NCBI RefSeq assembly: GCF_047948215.1
Contig: NC_134456.1
Span: forward strand, 56,685,959 to 56,749,958
Reading direction: 5' to 3'
Length of the DNA stretch: 64,000 nt
Source of the DNA: Lycorma delicatula
Taxonomy: Eukaryota; Arthropoda; Insecta; Hemiptera; Fulgoridae
In this document: positions 10,401-21,104 of the stretch, in pieces
Position numbering within the stretch: the stretch's first letter is position 1
Layout of the letters: each line of letters begins with the position of its first letter
The notes under the pieces: model-generated
The model's database searches: none
Seen by the model: only the letters and a program-made list of their open reading frames with translations
Told to the model about the DNA's origin: nothing
Made by a program: the position numbers and the translations under genes

Positions 10401-13259
10401 GTAACAAATTTTAGTTTTGGTACGCATAGCGAGTCCATTAAGTTTAGTAAATCGATAACACCATGATACCCCCTTCGAAATTGTGAAATGACCGTTAACA
10501 AGTTGTTTTAACCGCGTATGTGCGAATCATTTTTGTTGAAATCGCAATGCCATTTTTCGATTTCAACACTTCACTTTCTACTTCTAGCCACTTCGAACGT
10601 TTTCCGCGTTTTTGCGTTTCCCTTTGCACAGTTTTTTCAAAATGTCCTGATCTCGTCATGTTTTAATCATTTTTTCTGTTAGTGGTGGTCCAAAATGTCT
10701 TTTAGCGTTCCTATTCTCACGTTTTTCTGTATATTTCACATCCTGCAATTTATAGTTTTGGATGATGATACGAACGTCACCTGTTAGTACTTTCCATAGT
10801 ACTAACGATAAAAACACAGTATACATACATTCGTAAACTCGACTCAGTAATTCATTAATCGGGTGAGAGAACTTCAGCAGGATTCCTCCAATGACAGCCC
10901 GTGTTATGCGAGAAGTCTCAAGAAGGTCAAGAACGCTGTTGCGTTATCTCTCTCAATAAAGTTCTTAATATATCTGAAGGAGTGCCACGATACACATCTT
11001 TAAAGTCAACGCGCAAGGCTTTGAGAAAAAAAAATAATCGAAACCTTTACGATAAAAGACGCACTTTATCTTTAAGGCCTATTTTAAGGGCCTTATACAC
11101 CAGTAGCAAGGTATGTTACTCTTAATTATCGCTTAAATAACGACTTACGTCCAGTCTATACCAATTAACGTTATCATAAAACTTCAACATGTGCCATAAA
11201 GAAAAACATTAAAAAAAAAACTTATAACAGTTACTGTTTAATAAAAAATTCCTGTTTCAATTGCAATATGAAAAAAGAGCGCAAATGTGATCAGATATTT
11301 ACAGCCCGAAAGTGTTGAAAAAGTTTTTTTCTTTCTTCTTTTAGTTTCTAACAGTCAGAAGACTGCATAACATAGAATTTAGATCTTCGGTAAGACTGTA
11401 GATGCAGTCTAGATACAATATCTTTTCAGTTTAGCAAAAAGCAAATAAATATGTGAATCCAGAGAAAAAAAAAAGAAACTAAAATGAACATTCAGTTAAA
11501 AACAGAATTCACAAGTTATCAGTTCACCACGGAGGAAAATTACAAAGAGTTAAAAATAGGATTTCTTTTAAAAAAGTTCATTTTTCTAATATAATAGCTA
11601 CATGCGAAATTTTGTCTGTCTATTTGCAACAAGATCACACGAAATCCTACCAACCGATTGCTTTCAAACTGTCAGGAGACATTCGTGTTATCCCAGAGAA
11701 GTTTTTAAGCAACAGCTTGAGGACACAGCCCAGTTGGGGGTGAAGTTGTGAATTTTTTTTTTTAAATACGTAAAGCATTTTTTAAATGATATATTTGGTT
11801 ATGTTTAATCACGCAAATTTTTTCTTAATTTTAATAAAATGTTAAATTTTTAGAGGCCTTCCTTTTTTTATTTCTACAATAAAACTGCAAAAATGTATTT
11901 TTCTTATAAAAATATTTAAGCTTATGTAATTCAATTAATTTGCACCGACTTGATTTTATTTGTTTTTAACAACGTCAACCTTAATTAAAAAGGCAGAAAG
12001 ACGTTTAGACATTTTAGAGAAAATTTAATAACATAACTTTAGGTAAACTCTTGTCTCAGTTATAGTTTACAGTTTTAAGTTGATCTGATATTTAACCTAT
12101 CAAATCCGGCAATATCTTAAAAAAATATACAACAAATAGAAGTGTTAAAAATGACGTAAGATCCAGTTTCGCAAATCATAAACGTAAAATGTCTTCTTAT
12201 TTTCGCAGTCAACAAGTGTGAATATAACATTGTGTAACCAAAAATGCATAAGGTAGCAAATCTAATAACATGTTAAATAACAATTCAACAGTAATTTTTT
12301 GAAATAATATTAAAAATAAGACAAACAAAACATCCAGGTGGAGGAGTGTTTATATTTTTTTTTTAGAAACGTTTTATTATAATGAATTTTCTTCTGAATA
12401 TGAATCCAAATCTGGACTTACCTTTACAATACTCAAATTAGTGAGGTTATCATAATATGCAAGAATATTAGCTTTAGTCGTATAACTCGAGATCGTGATA
12501 CATATTTTATAAGCGCAAAATTTATTTTTTTTTATAATTATAGTTCATGGTAAACGATTAACTTAGGATAAACAGTAAAAACGTTATTAAATTTGTGATA
12601 ATTGCGGAAACACCCAATTGCTTGACAAATTTAATTATTCTTTTAAAATAATATTAAAAGACTTTTATTGTTGAAAATGATGTAGTAGAAAAAAGCATAA
12701 GAGGTAACTCAGCGAACGAACCGACTCTCTGAGGATTATACTTTATATCTAAAAAAATAACCTACACAAGAATAGTTAATCACTTATAATGCTTTTCAAA
12801 TTTATATCCACCATACGCCTACTGATAACCTTGCAGACATTTTTTATTGATGGATGACATATGAATATTAAAAATAAATCGTTATACTCGTTTCTTTCAT
12901 TTAGCGTATTCCATACTTAAAATTCATTCTATACGCATACCGCTGAAAATCAAAGTAAAGAACGACCGATGGCAGATAATATTTTATTTTTTAATCTTTT
13001 CTAACTAAATATTAAAAAAATATTAAGAATCTTCGATCGAAGTTGAAGGCTTACTGCATCACTTAGTTCATAAAAATAAAATAAAAACAGATAAAATAAT
13101 AAAATAAGGATAAACTCTATTTTATTTAGATTACTTACCTAAAATTTTCTAAGTTAATGTTTGGTTAATAAGAAAATAATTGAATAACTGGTTATTAATC
13201 TATATGTATTTAAAATAATTGGCAGAATTCTTGACAGAGCCTCCCAACCACTAGACCAA
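10401..13259. other. Mostly non-coding, includes a family B repeat fragment
   Basis: 10,401-11,130 has near-average GC and may be the 5' portion of the retroelement on its left, but no frame is convincing; the 74-residue frame at 10,901-11,125 has no recognisable domain. 11,600-11,765 belongs to a repeat also found at 51,440-51,665. The rest is AT-rich with no signal. Confidence 0.4.
11600..11765 (+). repeat. Non-coding repeat family B fragment
   Basis: Aligns by eye, at roughly 70 percent, with the reverse complement of 51,440-51,665. Shared blocks are TTTGTC(T/C)GT, 'GCAAC', 'ACATTC(G/A)TGTTATCC', 'TTTTTAAGC' and the closing 'TGAAGTTGTGAAT'. The layout resembles the 5' part of non-autonomous Helitron-like elements, but neither end is defined here. 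Confidence 0.5.
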
Positions 13260-13560
13260 TAGTAGTACGGAAATAGGGGTACGTCGTCAAAAATGACGTC
13301 CTTCCAAGATGGCGGCCGTCCGCCATCTTGGAATCCATGATGGCGACCGTCGGTTATCTTGGCGGCCATCTTATCCGCCAATTTAAGATAGCGACTATGA
13401 TGGTGGAAAAGATGGAGGTGGTCGGTGATCTTGGATAGTGACGTTAGTGACGCCGTAGCCCGCCAAGATGGCGGTGGACGGCCATCTTGGATTTTGACGT
13501 GTTTTTTGACGACGTACCTCGAGAATGATCCTGGTCGTCCATGCGACGGCGTCGGGAAGC
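13260..13560. promoter_or_regulatory. GC-rich cluster of palindromic AAGATGGCGG (YY1/PHO-like) motifs
   Basis: CCAAGATGGCGG at 13,304-13,315 is mirrored by CCGCCATCTTGG at 13,320-13,331 with a 4-base loop. A second pair, CCAAGATGGC at 13,463-13,472 and GCCATCTTGG at 13,481-13,490, lies 150 bp on. More degenerate ATGGCG, GCCATCTT and ATCTTGG copies and several TGACGT motifs sit between. AAGATGGCGGC matches the known YY1/PHO binding consensus. Whether it is regulatory, part of the virus-like element to its right, or a separate repeat is inference. Confidence 0.5.
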
Positions 13561-13772
13561 GCGCGTCACAGAGTGAGGATCTCGTCGTGGATCGTGCACT
13601 GTGAGGCGGCGGTGTGTGCGCGTGCGTGCGTCAGCGGACAGACGTAGAGAAAGATGTTTACAGTGCGGGACGTGGCGCTCGACTGAAGAATTGTGGATCC
13701 GACGCGGTCTGAAGCTGTCCAATCGCAGCGTCGGGAATCAGCGCGCACGAGAGATAAATTCCATTATTGCCT

Positions 13773-13780
13773 TATAAATA
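13773..13780 (+). promoter_or_regulatory. Possible TATA box upstream of the Polinton-like polymerase
   Basis: TATAAATA stands in a locally GC-rich stretch about 120 bases before the first recognisable polymerase codons. No mapped start site supports it, so it is only a candidate. Confidence 0.25.
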
Positions 13781-13889
13781 CCAAACCTGGTATGAACGGG
13801 CTATCTCGTCTCCATTCATGTTTAACATAGAGTCGATGCAGCAGTCAATATAGTCCGTATTGTCTGCGCCGTTTTAGTTCATCAGGTTC

Positions 13890-16410
13890 ACTCGTCGCTA
13901 CACAAAACCTAAACAAACATTTCATCGAGTGCAAGCGACACGGTGCACAAAGGATAAGATTACCCGATCCTGTTAAAGAATGGGAATGCGTGATGAAGTT
14001 TAGGGTCTACTCGTCCACACTCTACGTTCCGTATGCGGTGTATGCGGATTTCGAATCGTTTGTTCATCCGATGGACACTGCCACCCCTAATTCTAACACT
14101 AGTTTTACCGATAAGGTAGCCCATCATCTTCTATCCGGTTACGCCTATGTAATCGTTGATGAGGACGGGCAGATTTCCGAAGGTCCTGTAGTCTACCAAG
14201 CGAGAACTGATGGTGAAAATATCGTTGAAAAGATGCTGGATGATTTGCTCTAACACGCCGATATATTGCACAAAATTATGATTGTCGAAAACCGATAGTG
14301 ATGACGCCCGAAGACAGGGATCCATTTCAAAGGGCTACCGAGTGTTTTCTTTGTCTTTGCAAGTTGAACGACAATCGTGTACGTCATCACTCGCATACCA
14401 CAGGGCGGTTTCTTGGTGCATGTCATTATCAGTGCAATTTAAATTGTAAACGCACCGAGCATATTCCAGTATTTTTTTATAACCTCCGCGGTTACGATAG
14501 CCATCACATAGTTCAAGCTTTGGGAAAATACAAGGACGACGTAAAAATAAACTGTATCGCCAACACGTCTGAGCGGATACAGTCACTGTCCGTTGGTCCA
14601 TTGAGGTTCTTGGACTCTTTACAATTTCTTTCGTCGTACCTCGAAAAACTTGTAGAAAATCTAGTAAAAGATTGTCAGGGCAAAGACACCGTATTTAAAC
14701 GTCTCACGCACTGTTACCCATTACCCGAGAAAAGAGATTGTTTAATCCCTAAAGGCGTTTACCCATACGAATACATGACCCATGTAAACAAGTTTTCCGA
14801 AACCGAACTTCCACAGCAGACGGCATTCTACAGCACGCTAAGAAGAGAGAACATAACAGCCAAAGATTACACCCACACCAAAAACGTGTGGGAAATATTT
14901 GACTGCAATACGTTAGGCGATTATCACTATCTTTACCTTCTTAGCGATGTATTATTGTTGGCGGACGTATTTGAAAATTTCCGAAGTACGTCTATGCAAT
15001 ATTACGGTTTGGACCCCTGTCACTTTTATTCCACCCCCCATTTCACGTGGAATGCCATGTTAAAATTTACCTGTCAAAAATTGGAACTGTTGACAGACAT
15101 AGATATGCATCTGTTTGTTGAAAAAGGCACACACGGTGGTATAGCTATGATTTCACACGGGTACGGAAAGGCGAACAACCCAAATATTCCGGATCAATAT
15201 GACCCATCCGACCCCACGTCCTAAGTTCAATATTATGATTCCAACAACCTTTACGGGTGAGCCATGGTTGAGCCCTTACCACAAGCTAATTTTAGGTGGT
15301 TGAGTACTGAAGAGATTGACAATATCGATATTAACGGGGTTGACGATCTAGGCGAAAAGGGCTACATCTTGGAAGTGGATCTCGAGTATCCACAACAACT
15401 GCACGATCGTCACAAAGATTACCCTCTCGCACCAGAACGATTAGTACCAACCGATGACATGTTGTTCCCCTATTTGAAGGACATAAAGAGATGTCCCGTA
15501 AAGAAATTAATGACAACATTGTACGACAAGGCACGAAATGTTTTACATTACAGAAACCTAAAGTTGTACACTCGACTAGGACTGAAAGTGAAAAACGTTT
15601 ACAGAGTTCTGGAATTCTCCCAGTCTCCTTGGTTGAAACCGTACATCGACTTCAACGCGTTGTACGGCAAGTCCTTCGAAAACGTACGAAACAGAATAGA
15701 CTTCAAACTGGTCACTAACGAACGTAAGCTGGATAAGGTGATTGCAAAACCGATAGTTAAGGCTTGGTACATCTATAACAAGGATCTCGTCGGGGTAAGT
15801 CTGAAGAAAACGGAGATATTCCTCAATCGTCCGATCTACATCGGTTTTACCATATTGGACATTAGCAAAATGATCATGTACGAATTCCACTATGATTACA
15901 TGGTGGAAAAGTACGGTCATAATATAAATCTTCTAATGACCGATAAGGACAGTCTGATGTATCATATCGTGACCGATAACGTTTACAACGATATTCTTCA
16001 CATTATCGATCGCGACTTCATATTACCCTTGCGATCACGTATGTTTTAGTAATACCAATAAGAAACGACTTGGTAAATTCAAAGACGAAATTAATGGAAA
16101 AGCTATTCGTGAATTTGTTTGACTTCGTGCTAAGATATATAGCATTCTCGATTTCAACAAGAAGGAGAAGAATTTTGACTTGTTAATAGAAAATATATTG
16201 TGCAAAGTGCTTTTGATCCCGTACGCGCTTGTGTACATAATGGAATCATTAAAAAGACTTTTTTTGCACAGTGTTTAAAATCTTTTTCAATGGATACTGT
16301 AGGAAAACCCTTTGCAAAATTATTGCAACCCTTTGCAAAATGACGACAACACTCCACAAAAGAGACCAAGTATCGTAAACAAAGTGCTCATAGCCAACGG
16401 ACATGACTAT
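13890..16410 (+). pseudogene. Polinton/Maverick-like protein-primed family B DNA polymerase, broken
   Basis: Replicative polymerase (DNA_pol_B_2 type) of a large virus-like DNA transposon. In order: an N-terminal Cys/His segment ending FIECKRHGAQR; exonuclease motif I VYADFESF (~14,040); a frameshift between 14,230 and 14,300; MTPEDRDPF; exonuclease II NLRGYDSHH (~14,490); exonuclease III YLLSDVLLLADVFENF (~14,930); in-frame TAA at 15,222-15,224; polymerase motif A YYDSNNLYG followed by TGA (15,258-15,260) where the family has Trp; motif B reduced to YIDFNALYGKSFENVRNR, about 20 residues shorter than usual; motif C MTDKDSLMYHI, with Lys replacing the Thr between the two Asp; a stop at 16,047-16,049; then frameshifted LGKFKDEINGK and, near 16,390, VLIANGHD like the family's C-terminal 'tLAyGHy'. 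It cannot make an active enzyme. Base composition is clearly less AT-rich than the flanks. Confidence 0.9.
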
Positions 16411-16442
16411 TGTAGTCCAACAAAACCCTAGTAGTCCTCGAC

Positions 16443-16563
16443 CATGACTATTGTTCATTTTTTTATCATGCGAATATATATTGACTTACGTTTATTTAAA
16501 AAAACCATTATGTAATAAATTATTGATCACGACTATTGTTCATTTTTGTGCGGCTATATATTG
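16443..16563 (+). repeat. Direct repeat with TATATATTG core between convergent virus-like genes
   Basis: 'GACTATTGTTCATTTTT' followed by a GCG(A/G)...TATATATTG block occurs at 16,443-16,483 and again at 16,528-16,563; a third partial 'CATGACTATTGTAG' is at ~16,403. The repeat lies in the ~220-bp gap between the end of the polymerase and the end of the minus-strand RING gene. It may be a duplicated regulatory segment; no function is shown. Confidence 0.5.
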
Positions 16564-16627
16564 CCTTTCTTTTATTGTAAGTGAAAAAATTATATGTAAA
16601 AAATATGAAATAATATGAATAATTTTT

Positions 16628-17254
16628 TTAAAAAATTACTTTTCTGCGGTAGCCCAATACATCTCGTCGACAGACGGGACAATTTCTGCTGTACCTCGCT
16701 AATTTTCGCATACAGCCTTCGCAGTATCGATGACTGCAAACCAACAACTCGACAGTTATTGATTCTGTTAAACAGATCGGAAATCTGTCGGTTGATGAGT
16801 TTCCATCATTGACCTCAACAGACTGGCTTTAATTAGCGTCGACCTGTTGTAGAATTCTATTTAGAGTTCTACAATGAGATCGACGTGGACATGGTGTCGA
16901 ACTAACATTCACGATTGTGACCTCCGGAAGACGACACACTCGAACATGTCGACGTCGACATTGATGTCCACGACGAACACAATGATTGGTACTACTACTC
17001 TGTCCATTAACACCATCGATAATTTCATGTATGTTTTGTAATTCATTATCTTGTAATGGCGATGATGGTGGCTGATTATCATTGTTATTGCTGTTGTTGT
17101 CGTTCGGATTGAAATCCGTTACGGACCCATCGGATTCTGCATCTTCTTCTTGATGGTTAGATGGTGATGCTGATGATGGTGGTGGCGGAGCATCGTGGTT
17201 GAAACGAACAACTAATCGCATTGCCCGTCGTCTCGCCCTCAATATCCCATTCAT
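16628..17254 (-). pseudogene. RING-finger protein gene of the Polinton-like element, one stop and one lost zinc ligand
   Basis: A 208-codon minus-strand frame from ATG at 17,254 to TAA at 16,628-16,630, interrupted only by TAA at codon 142 (16,829-16,831). Codons 1-25 are Arg-rich (MNGILRARRRAMRLVVRF). Codons ~26-95 are disordered Pro/Ser/Asp/Asn-rich sequence, and ~95-141 contain paired Cys/His (CVRRGHQCRRRH). After the stop the same frame continues into a C3HC4 RING: Phe158 in place of the first Cys, then C161, C173, H175, C178, C181, C192 and C195 at canonical spacing, with NCPVCRRD at the end. RING domains usually recruit E2 ubiquitin-conjugating enzymes. The gene converges on the polymerase, fitting the mixed-strand layout of Polintons. 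RING proteins are accessory there, not core, so membership is inferred from adjacency and similar composition. Confidence 0.78.
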
Positions 17255-17304
17255 CAAGTCATTCGACGCGTGTTCGACTTCAGTGCTAACCGGGTAGTGC
17301 TTCG

Positions 17305-17316
17305 ATATATATATGG
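17305..17316 (-). promoter_or_regulatory. TATA-like run upstream of the RING gene
   Basis: On the minus strand, ATATATATATCG lies ~50 bases before the ATG at 17,254, at a distance compatible with a TATA box and a short leader. This is positional evidence only. Confidence 0.35.
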
Positions 17317-17474
17317 TGGTCCATTAAGAAGTTTTTTCGAGATAACTTAAACAGAAGATTTTTTGGGCGCAGTGTTTAATTTAAATCAGTTCCAAATTAC
17401 CTGAATTATAAGTAAATTTGAATACAAAAAGAAATGATATGAAAAGAAGGGTTTCAATTGAAATAACTGGAAGA

Positions 17475-17514
17475 ATGTATATATACATTGTATATATACA
17501 ATGTATATATACAT
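17475..17514. repeat. 40-bp perfect palindrome
   Basis: The segment starting ATGTATATATACATTG and ending CAATGTATATATACAT equals its own reverse complement over all 40 bases. It could extrude a cruciform or be a short TA-rich palindromic microsatellite. Confidence 0.9.
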
Positions 17515-17734
17515 ATCTTGTACTGTACACATAAACATAAATAATTACATACAAAGATGAGACCAAAGAAAATTAATCAAGTTCAGAAAAAACAGCATTA
17601 ACATCAAAAAATAGTATTATCAATTACACAAATTTACATCTATTACATTAATCAAACAAACAAAAAATCAAAAAACCATCAAAAGTAAGTGGCGAAATAA
17701 AATGAAAGCAATGCACAACATCTTAGGGTAGTTG

Positions 17735-18968
17735 ATTCATCTCAAATTCCGGAAAACTCACAGATTTAATATATGCAATCATTTCGTAGCCCTGCAGGCC
17801 GTGGTACGTGATAATTTGTATAACCGTAATAATTTGTTTAAGGATGCGCACCTAGTTGTGGAAAACTCCGTTACCAGGGGAAGCCCGCAAGGTTCCGTTC
17901 TCAGTCCTCTTCTGTGGAACCTGGTATTCGACGGATTTCTGGGATTGAAATTTCCAGAAGGGGTCACGGACCAGGCTTTCGCCGATAACTGTATCCATTT
18001 AGTTTGTGGTAATTCACGATCTTAGCTAAAATACTGGACGCAGGCAGCCTTATTCACCGCAGAGAGCTGGATGGACATACAAAATTTAAAGATTTCTGTG
18101 CCCAACACGAAGTTTATGATTCTCAAGGGTGCAGAAAAATTATCGTACAATCGTAACCATCCTATTAAATATAAAGGCTGTGTAATCAGCCGATTTAGAG
18201 TTCATAAGTGTTTTGTTTGATGAAAATTTGCATTTTAGGAACCACATTAGGCAAGTAGCGGCAGAAGCCATCTCCGTGATGCACAAACTTAGGAGGATTG
18301 GTCGGAAAGACTATGGGTTATCAGGCTGTCAAATGTACATGGTGTTCCGAGGTACGCTGCACCCATTTTGGCGCATAGGTTGGATATGAAGAGAGCACTT
18401 CTTCAAAATTTAAGGAGTGCCCAGCGCATAGCCTTAATTGTATGGTGTTTTTAGAACAACCTCCTACGAGGCTACCACCGTATTGGGAAAGGCTCTGCCA
18501 ATCGATTTAGTGGTGAAAGTTCAGGCAGCCATGTGGAGATTGCAAAGAGGCCGGGAGGCTGAGATATATGGGATGCGGTTTCGAGCCCTGGCAGTTCCTG
18601 AGCAATAATACACGGTAATCATAACACACCAAATCTAAATTTCGTTTAGTTGTCCATCTCCCGCCTGCGGAAGAGGCTGCAGAGCCACGCGATGGAAGCA
18701 TGGCAGCTGCAATTGGACACCATGACTAAGGGAAGATCTTTGAACAAGTTTATACAGGATCTGGGTGGACGGTATGCTTCGAGTTCGTTTCTAAGGGCAA
18801 CGGCTGCCCAGATGCTCACGAACCACCTCAACTTGAACCGTTATCTGTATCGGTTCCGCCGGGCAGCTGATGAGCTGTGTGTCTGCGGGGAGGTCCTGTC
18901 AAATGAACACCTGATGTTTGACTGCCCTGCTCTTGGGAGTGCCAGAGACCGGGCCACCCTGGAACCTT
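17735..18968 (+). pseudogene. R1-clade LINE ORF2 fragment (reverse transcriptase to C-terminal knuckle)
   Basis: The fragment starts inside the reverse transcriptase. 17,860-18,000 reads SVTRGSPQGSVLSPLLWNLV and then FADN, where the family has the catalytic FADD (last Asp to Asn). Downstream segments in shifting frames match R1 elements: WMDIQNLKISVPNTK (~18,070), HKLRRIGRKDYGLSG (~18,285), and a last open frame from ~18,650 with SFLRATAAQMLTNHLNLNRY and the C-terminal zinc knuckle CVCGEVLSNEHLMFDCP. Multiple stops and frameshifts lie between. The 5' half (endonuclease, start of RT) is missing. No 28S rDNA flank is present, so this is an R1-like copy outside ribosomal DNA or has lost its target. 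It ends abruptly at ~18,968 against a minus-strand LINE. Confidence 0.85.
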
Positions 18969-18969
18969 G

Positions 18970-19370
18970 AGATCAAGAGGAAAACTGACCACTCACAAGC
19001 GGCGAGTCGATGTGGCGAGAGCCACATTGTCGGACCGTGTTGGGGTGGTGGCTGTAGACATGCCAAACACACCAATATGCTATCGCTTTCGGCGCCTTAC
19101 GTCCTCGCTGTTATCCAGGAGGTTAACTGCAAGCCAGTTCATATGTCTGTTCAGTCTCGTTTTGTATCTTGTACCGAATCGCCGCATCTCCTCTCGAACG
19201 GTTAGCCCCCAGACAATCGTGTATTTCAGTGTTTTTTGCACACCACTGTGCTTCTATTATATTTCAGAAGAGTTCGATCTGGAATCTCTGTACGACTTTA
19301 ATGATACTCTCGCTTGTCGTACCCCACAGTTGGAATCCATAGGCCCAAATCGCTGAGTACAGCAGTTGTT
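18970..19370 (-). pseudogene. Jockey-clade LINE, C-terminal ORF2 fragment
   Basis: Read on the minus strand from ~19,365: LLYSAIWAYGFQLWGT, then VVQRFQ, a frameshift, EEMRRFGTRYKTRLNRHMNW and LAVNLLDNSEDVRR. These match the well-known C-terminus of Jockey elements (IW.YGiQLWGtas...iqRfQsk.lR, then RLnRHmN.LA..LLdn). The frame breaks at the RFQ segment (a stop follows QIELF). Only the region after the RT palm is present. Plus-strand open frames over this interval (18,918-19,356) are shadows. Confidence 0.82.
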
Positions 19371-19497
19371 TATTACGTAATGATATTTGCGATCCTCTGC
19401 TATGAAAAAAAATTTTACTTATTAATCTTCGTAATGTATAGGAATTTTCATCACAAATTATTTTTTTTCAATAAATTGCGCGTGCACACTCCCCCGT

Positions 19498-19517
19498 CAC
19501 ACACACACACACACACT
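19498..19517. repeat. (CA)n microsatellite
   Basis: Ten perfect CA units. Confidence 0.9.
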
Positions 19518-20633
19518 TTAATAATATACAGTATTATCATACAACTTTTAAAGAACACATGGTCATAACTAAAAATATCCTATTTTACTAAAATGGTGTA
19601 ATAATGAAATTTACTATTTTGAATTTTCTCCTTAAAAAATAAATATATCATCTTGATTTTTGGTATATGCATAAAAATAATCTAAGTAACTATTTTTATA
19701 AACATGTAAAAAAAAATATCTTTTCATTCTGTCTGGTGTAATGACAATTAATCTTTTTTTTCAATTAAAATATAAGACCAGCAATCTCCAGAGAAATTTT
19801 TTACATAATATTACGGTACGCTACCTTAGGTAATTTCTCGTATCTCAATTATTTTGTTTAAAACTAAGTACAATTGAAAAAATATAGCTAATATAAAACT
19901 ATGTAAGCCACACTAGTTAAGAGTCCACTGAATTAAATAAAAAAATTAAACAAAGTAGGAGCAGATAAATGATAAATATGACAGCTACTCCACCATCCAC
20001 TTGAAATCTAACGTAGCCACACTACACTATCTAGGTTAGTTTGTAGTCACCGGTATATTCGATGAAGCCGGGTCATTTTCAAAAAAAATTAAAATACAAA
20101 GAAAACATTTTTAATTAATATATTTGTCATCGAAATCAAGATAAAAAAAAGAAAACGCTACCTGATTGAGATTACGATGATCTTTATCCATTATTAAATA
20201 AAACAGAATGGAATAAATTATAAAACTTTTACAGAAAATTGATTGAAATATAGAAAAAAGAAGTGTTATTTACAATCGACATAAAGAATAATGTGTAAAT
20301 AATCAAAGACTCAGGAAAACCAAGTAACACTGCTTAAAACAAAATTACCTGGTACTTTACAGAACGTCTTACATAAAATAAGTGGTGAAAATTGAAAGAA
20401 AAAATAAATCTGAATAAAATTTTTAAAAAAACTTTTTAAGATACGCCTTTTGATAATAAATAAATAATCGTATTCCGAATGCAGAGATTATAAAATTAAA
20501 AAAAAAAAAAAAACTATGAATAGGCTTGTTCTCGTTCCAGTCAGTTGTAATTAAACAGTATGAATATATTGATTGAATCATGGAATAAGGTAAAACGTAT
20601 GTTGTCACGCAATAAAAACATTCTGCTTTACCA

Positions 20634-20661
20634 TTACAATCACGTTTTAAAGTGATTGTAA
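20634..20661. repeat. 10-bp perfect hairpin
   Basis: TTACAATCAC pairs with GTGATTGTAA across an 8-base loop. Confidence 0.8.
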
Positions 20662-20895
20662 AGGCAATTCAACAACCAGAGGTTTATTTTATGCATCTAT
20701 TTAGCGCACTAGCACACGGTTTTACATGTGACAACTTATTCACGTAAAAAATATGATATGTGTGTGACAAATGTTTGTGGATGTGGGGTGCGCAAGAGAG
20801 CGCGTGAACAAATATACTTAAGTCTAATAGCGTATGCATGTATGCAAATGCATCTCTACAAGTGGCAGAAACATAAACGTTCTTCAATGCGTTTA

Positions 20896-20923
20896 GACAA
20901 CACCAGTTTAGACTGGTGTTGTC
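20896..20923. repeat. 12-bp perfect hairpin
   Basis: GACAACACCAGT pairs with ACTGGTGTTGTC across a 4-base TTAG loop. Confidence 0.88.
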
Positions 20924-21104
20924 ATTGAGAGAAGAATTTTAGCCTTTGCGCCATTGCTGTCATCTTAACCTAAAGCAATTTTCATTAAAACAGATTTAAA
21001 TAGATTAAATTACTTCTCCATCAAAACAAAATTCGTTTTTTTTTTTTGTTGAAAATGACAGATTATATAACAAAGTAAACAATGTAAGCTGTAAAAAAAA
21101 AAAT

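Larger units (their letters stand above)
19518..21104. other. AT-rich non-coding DNA with two strong hairpins
   Basis: No coding signal. It holds perfect inverted repeats at 20,634-20,661 and 20,896-20,923. Confidence 0.5.

Noticed and set aside
10901..11125. Basic 74-codon frame
   Set aside because: No domain recognised; it probably overlaps the antisense of a retroelement leader.
13444..13748. Arg/His-rich minus-strand frames over the GC-rich island
   Set aside because: Composition follows the GC-rich repeat motifs; no conserved pattern.
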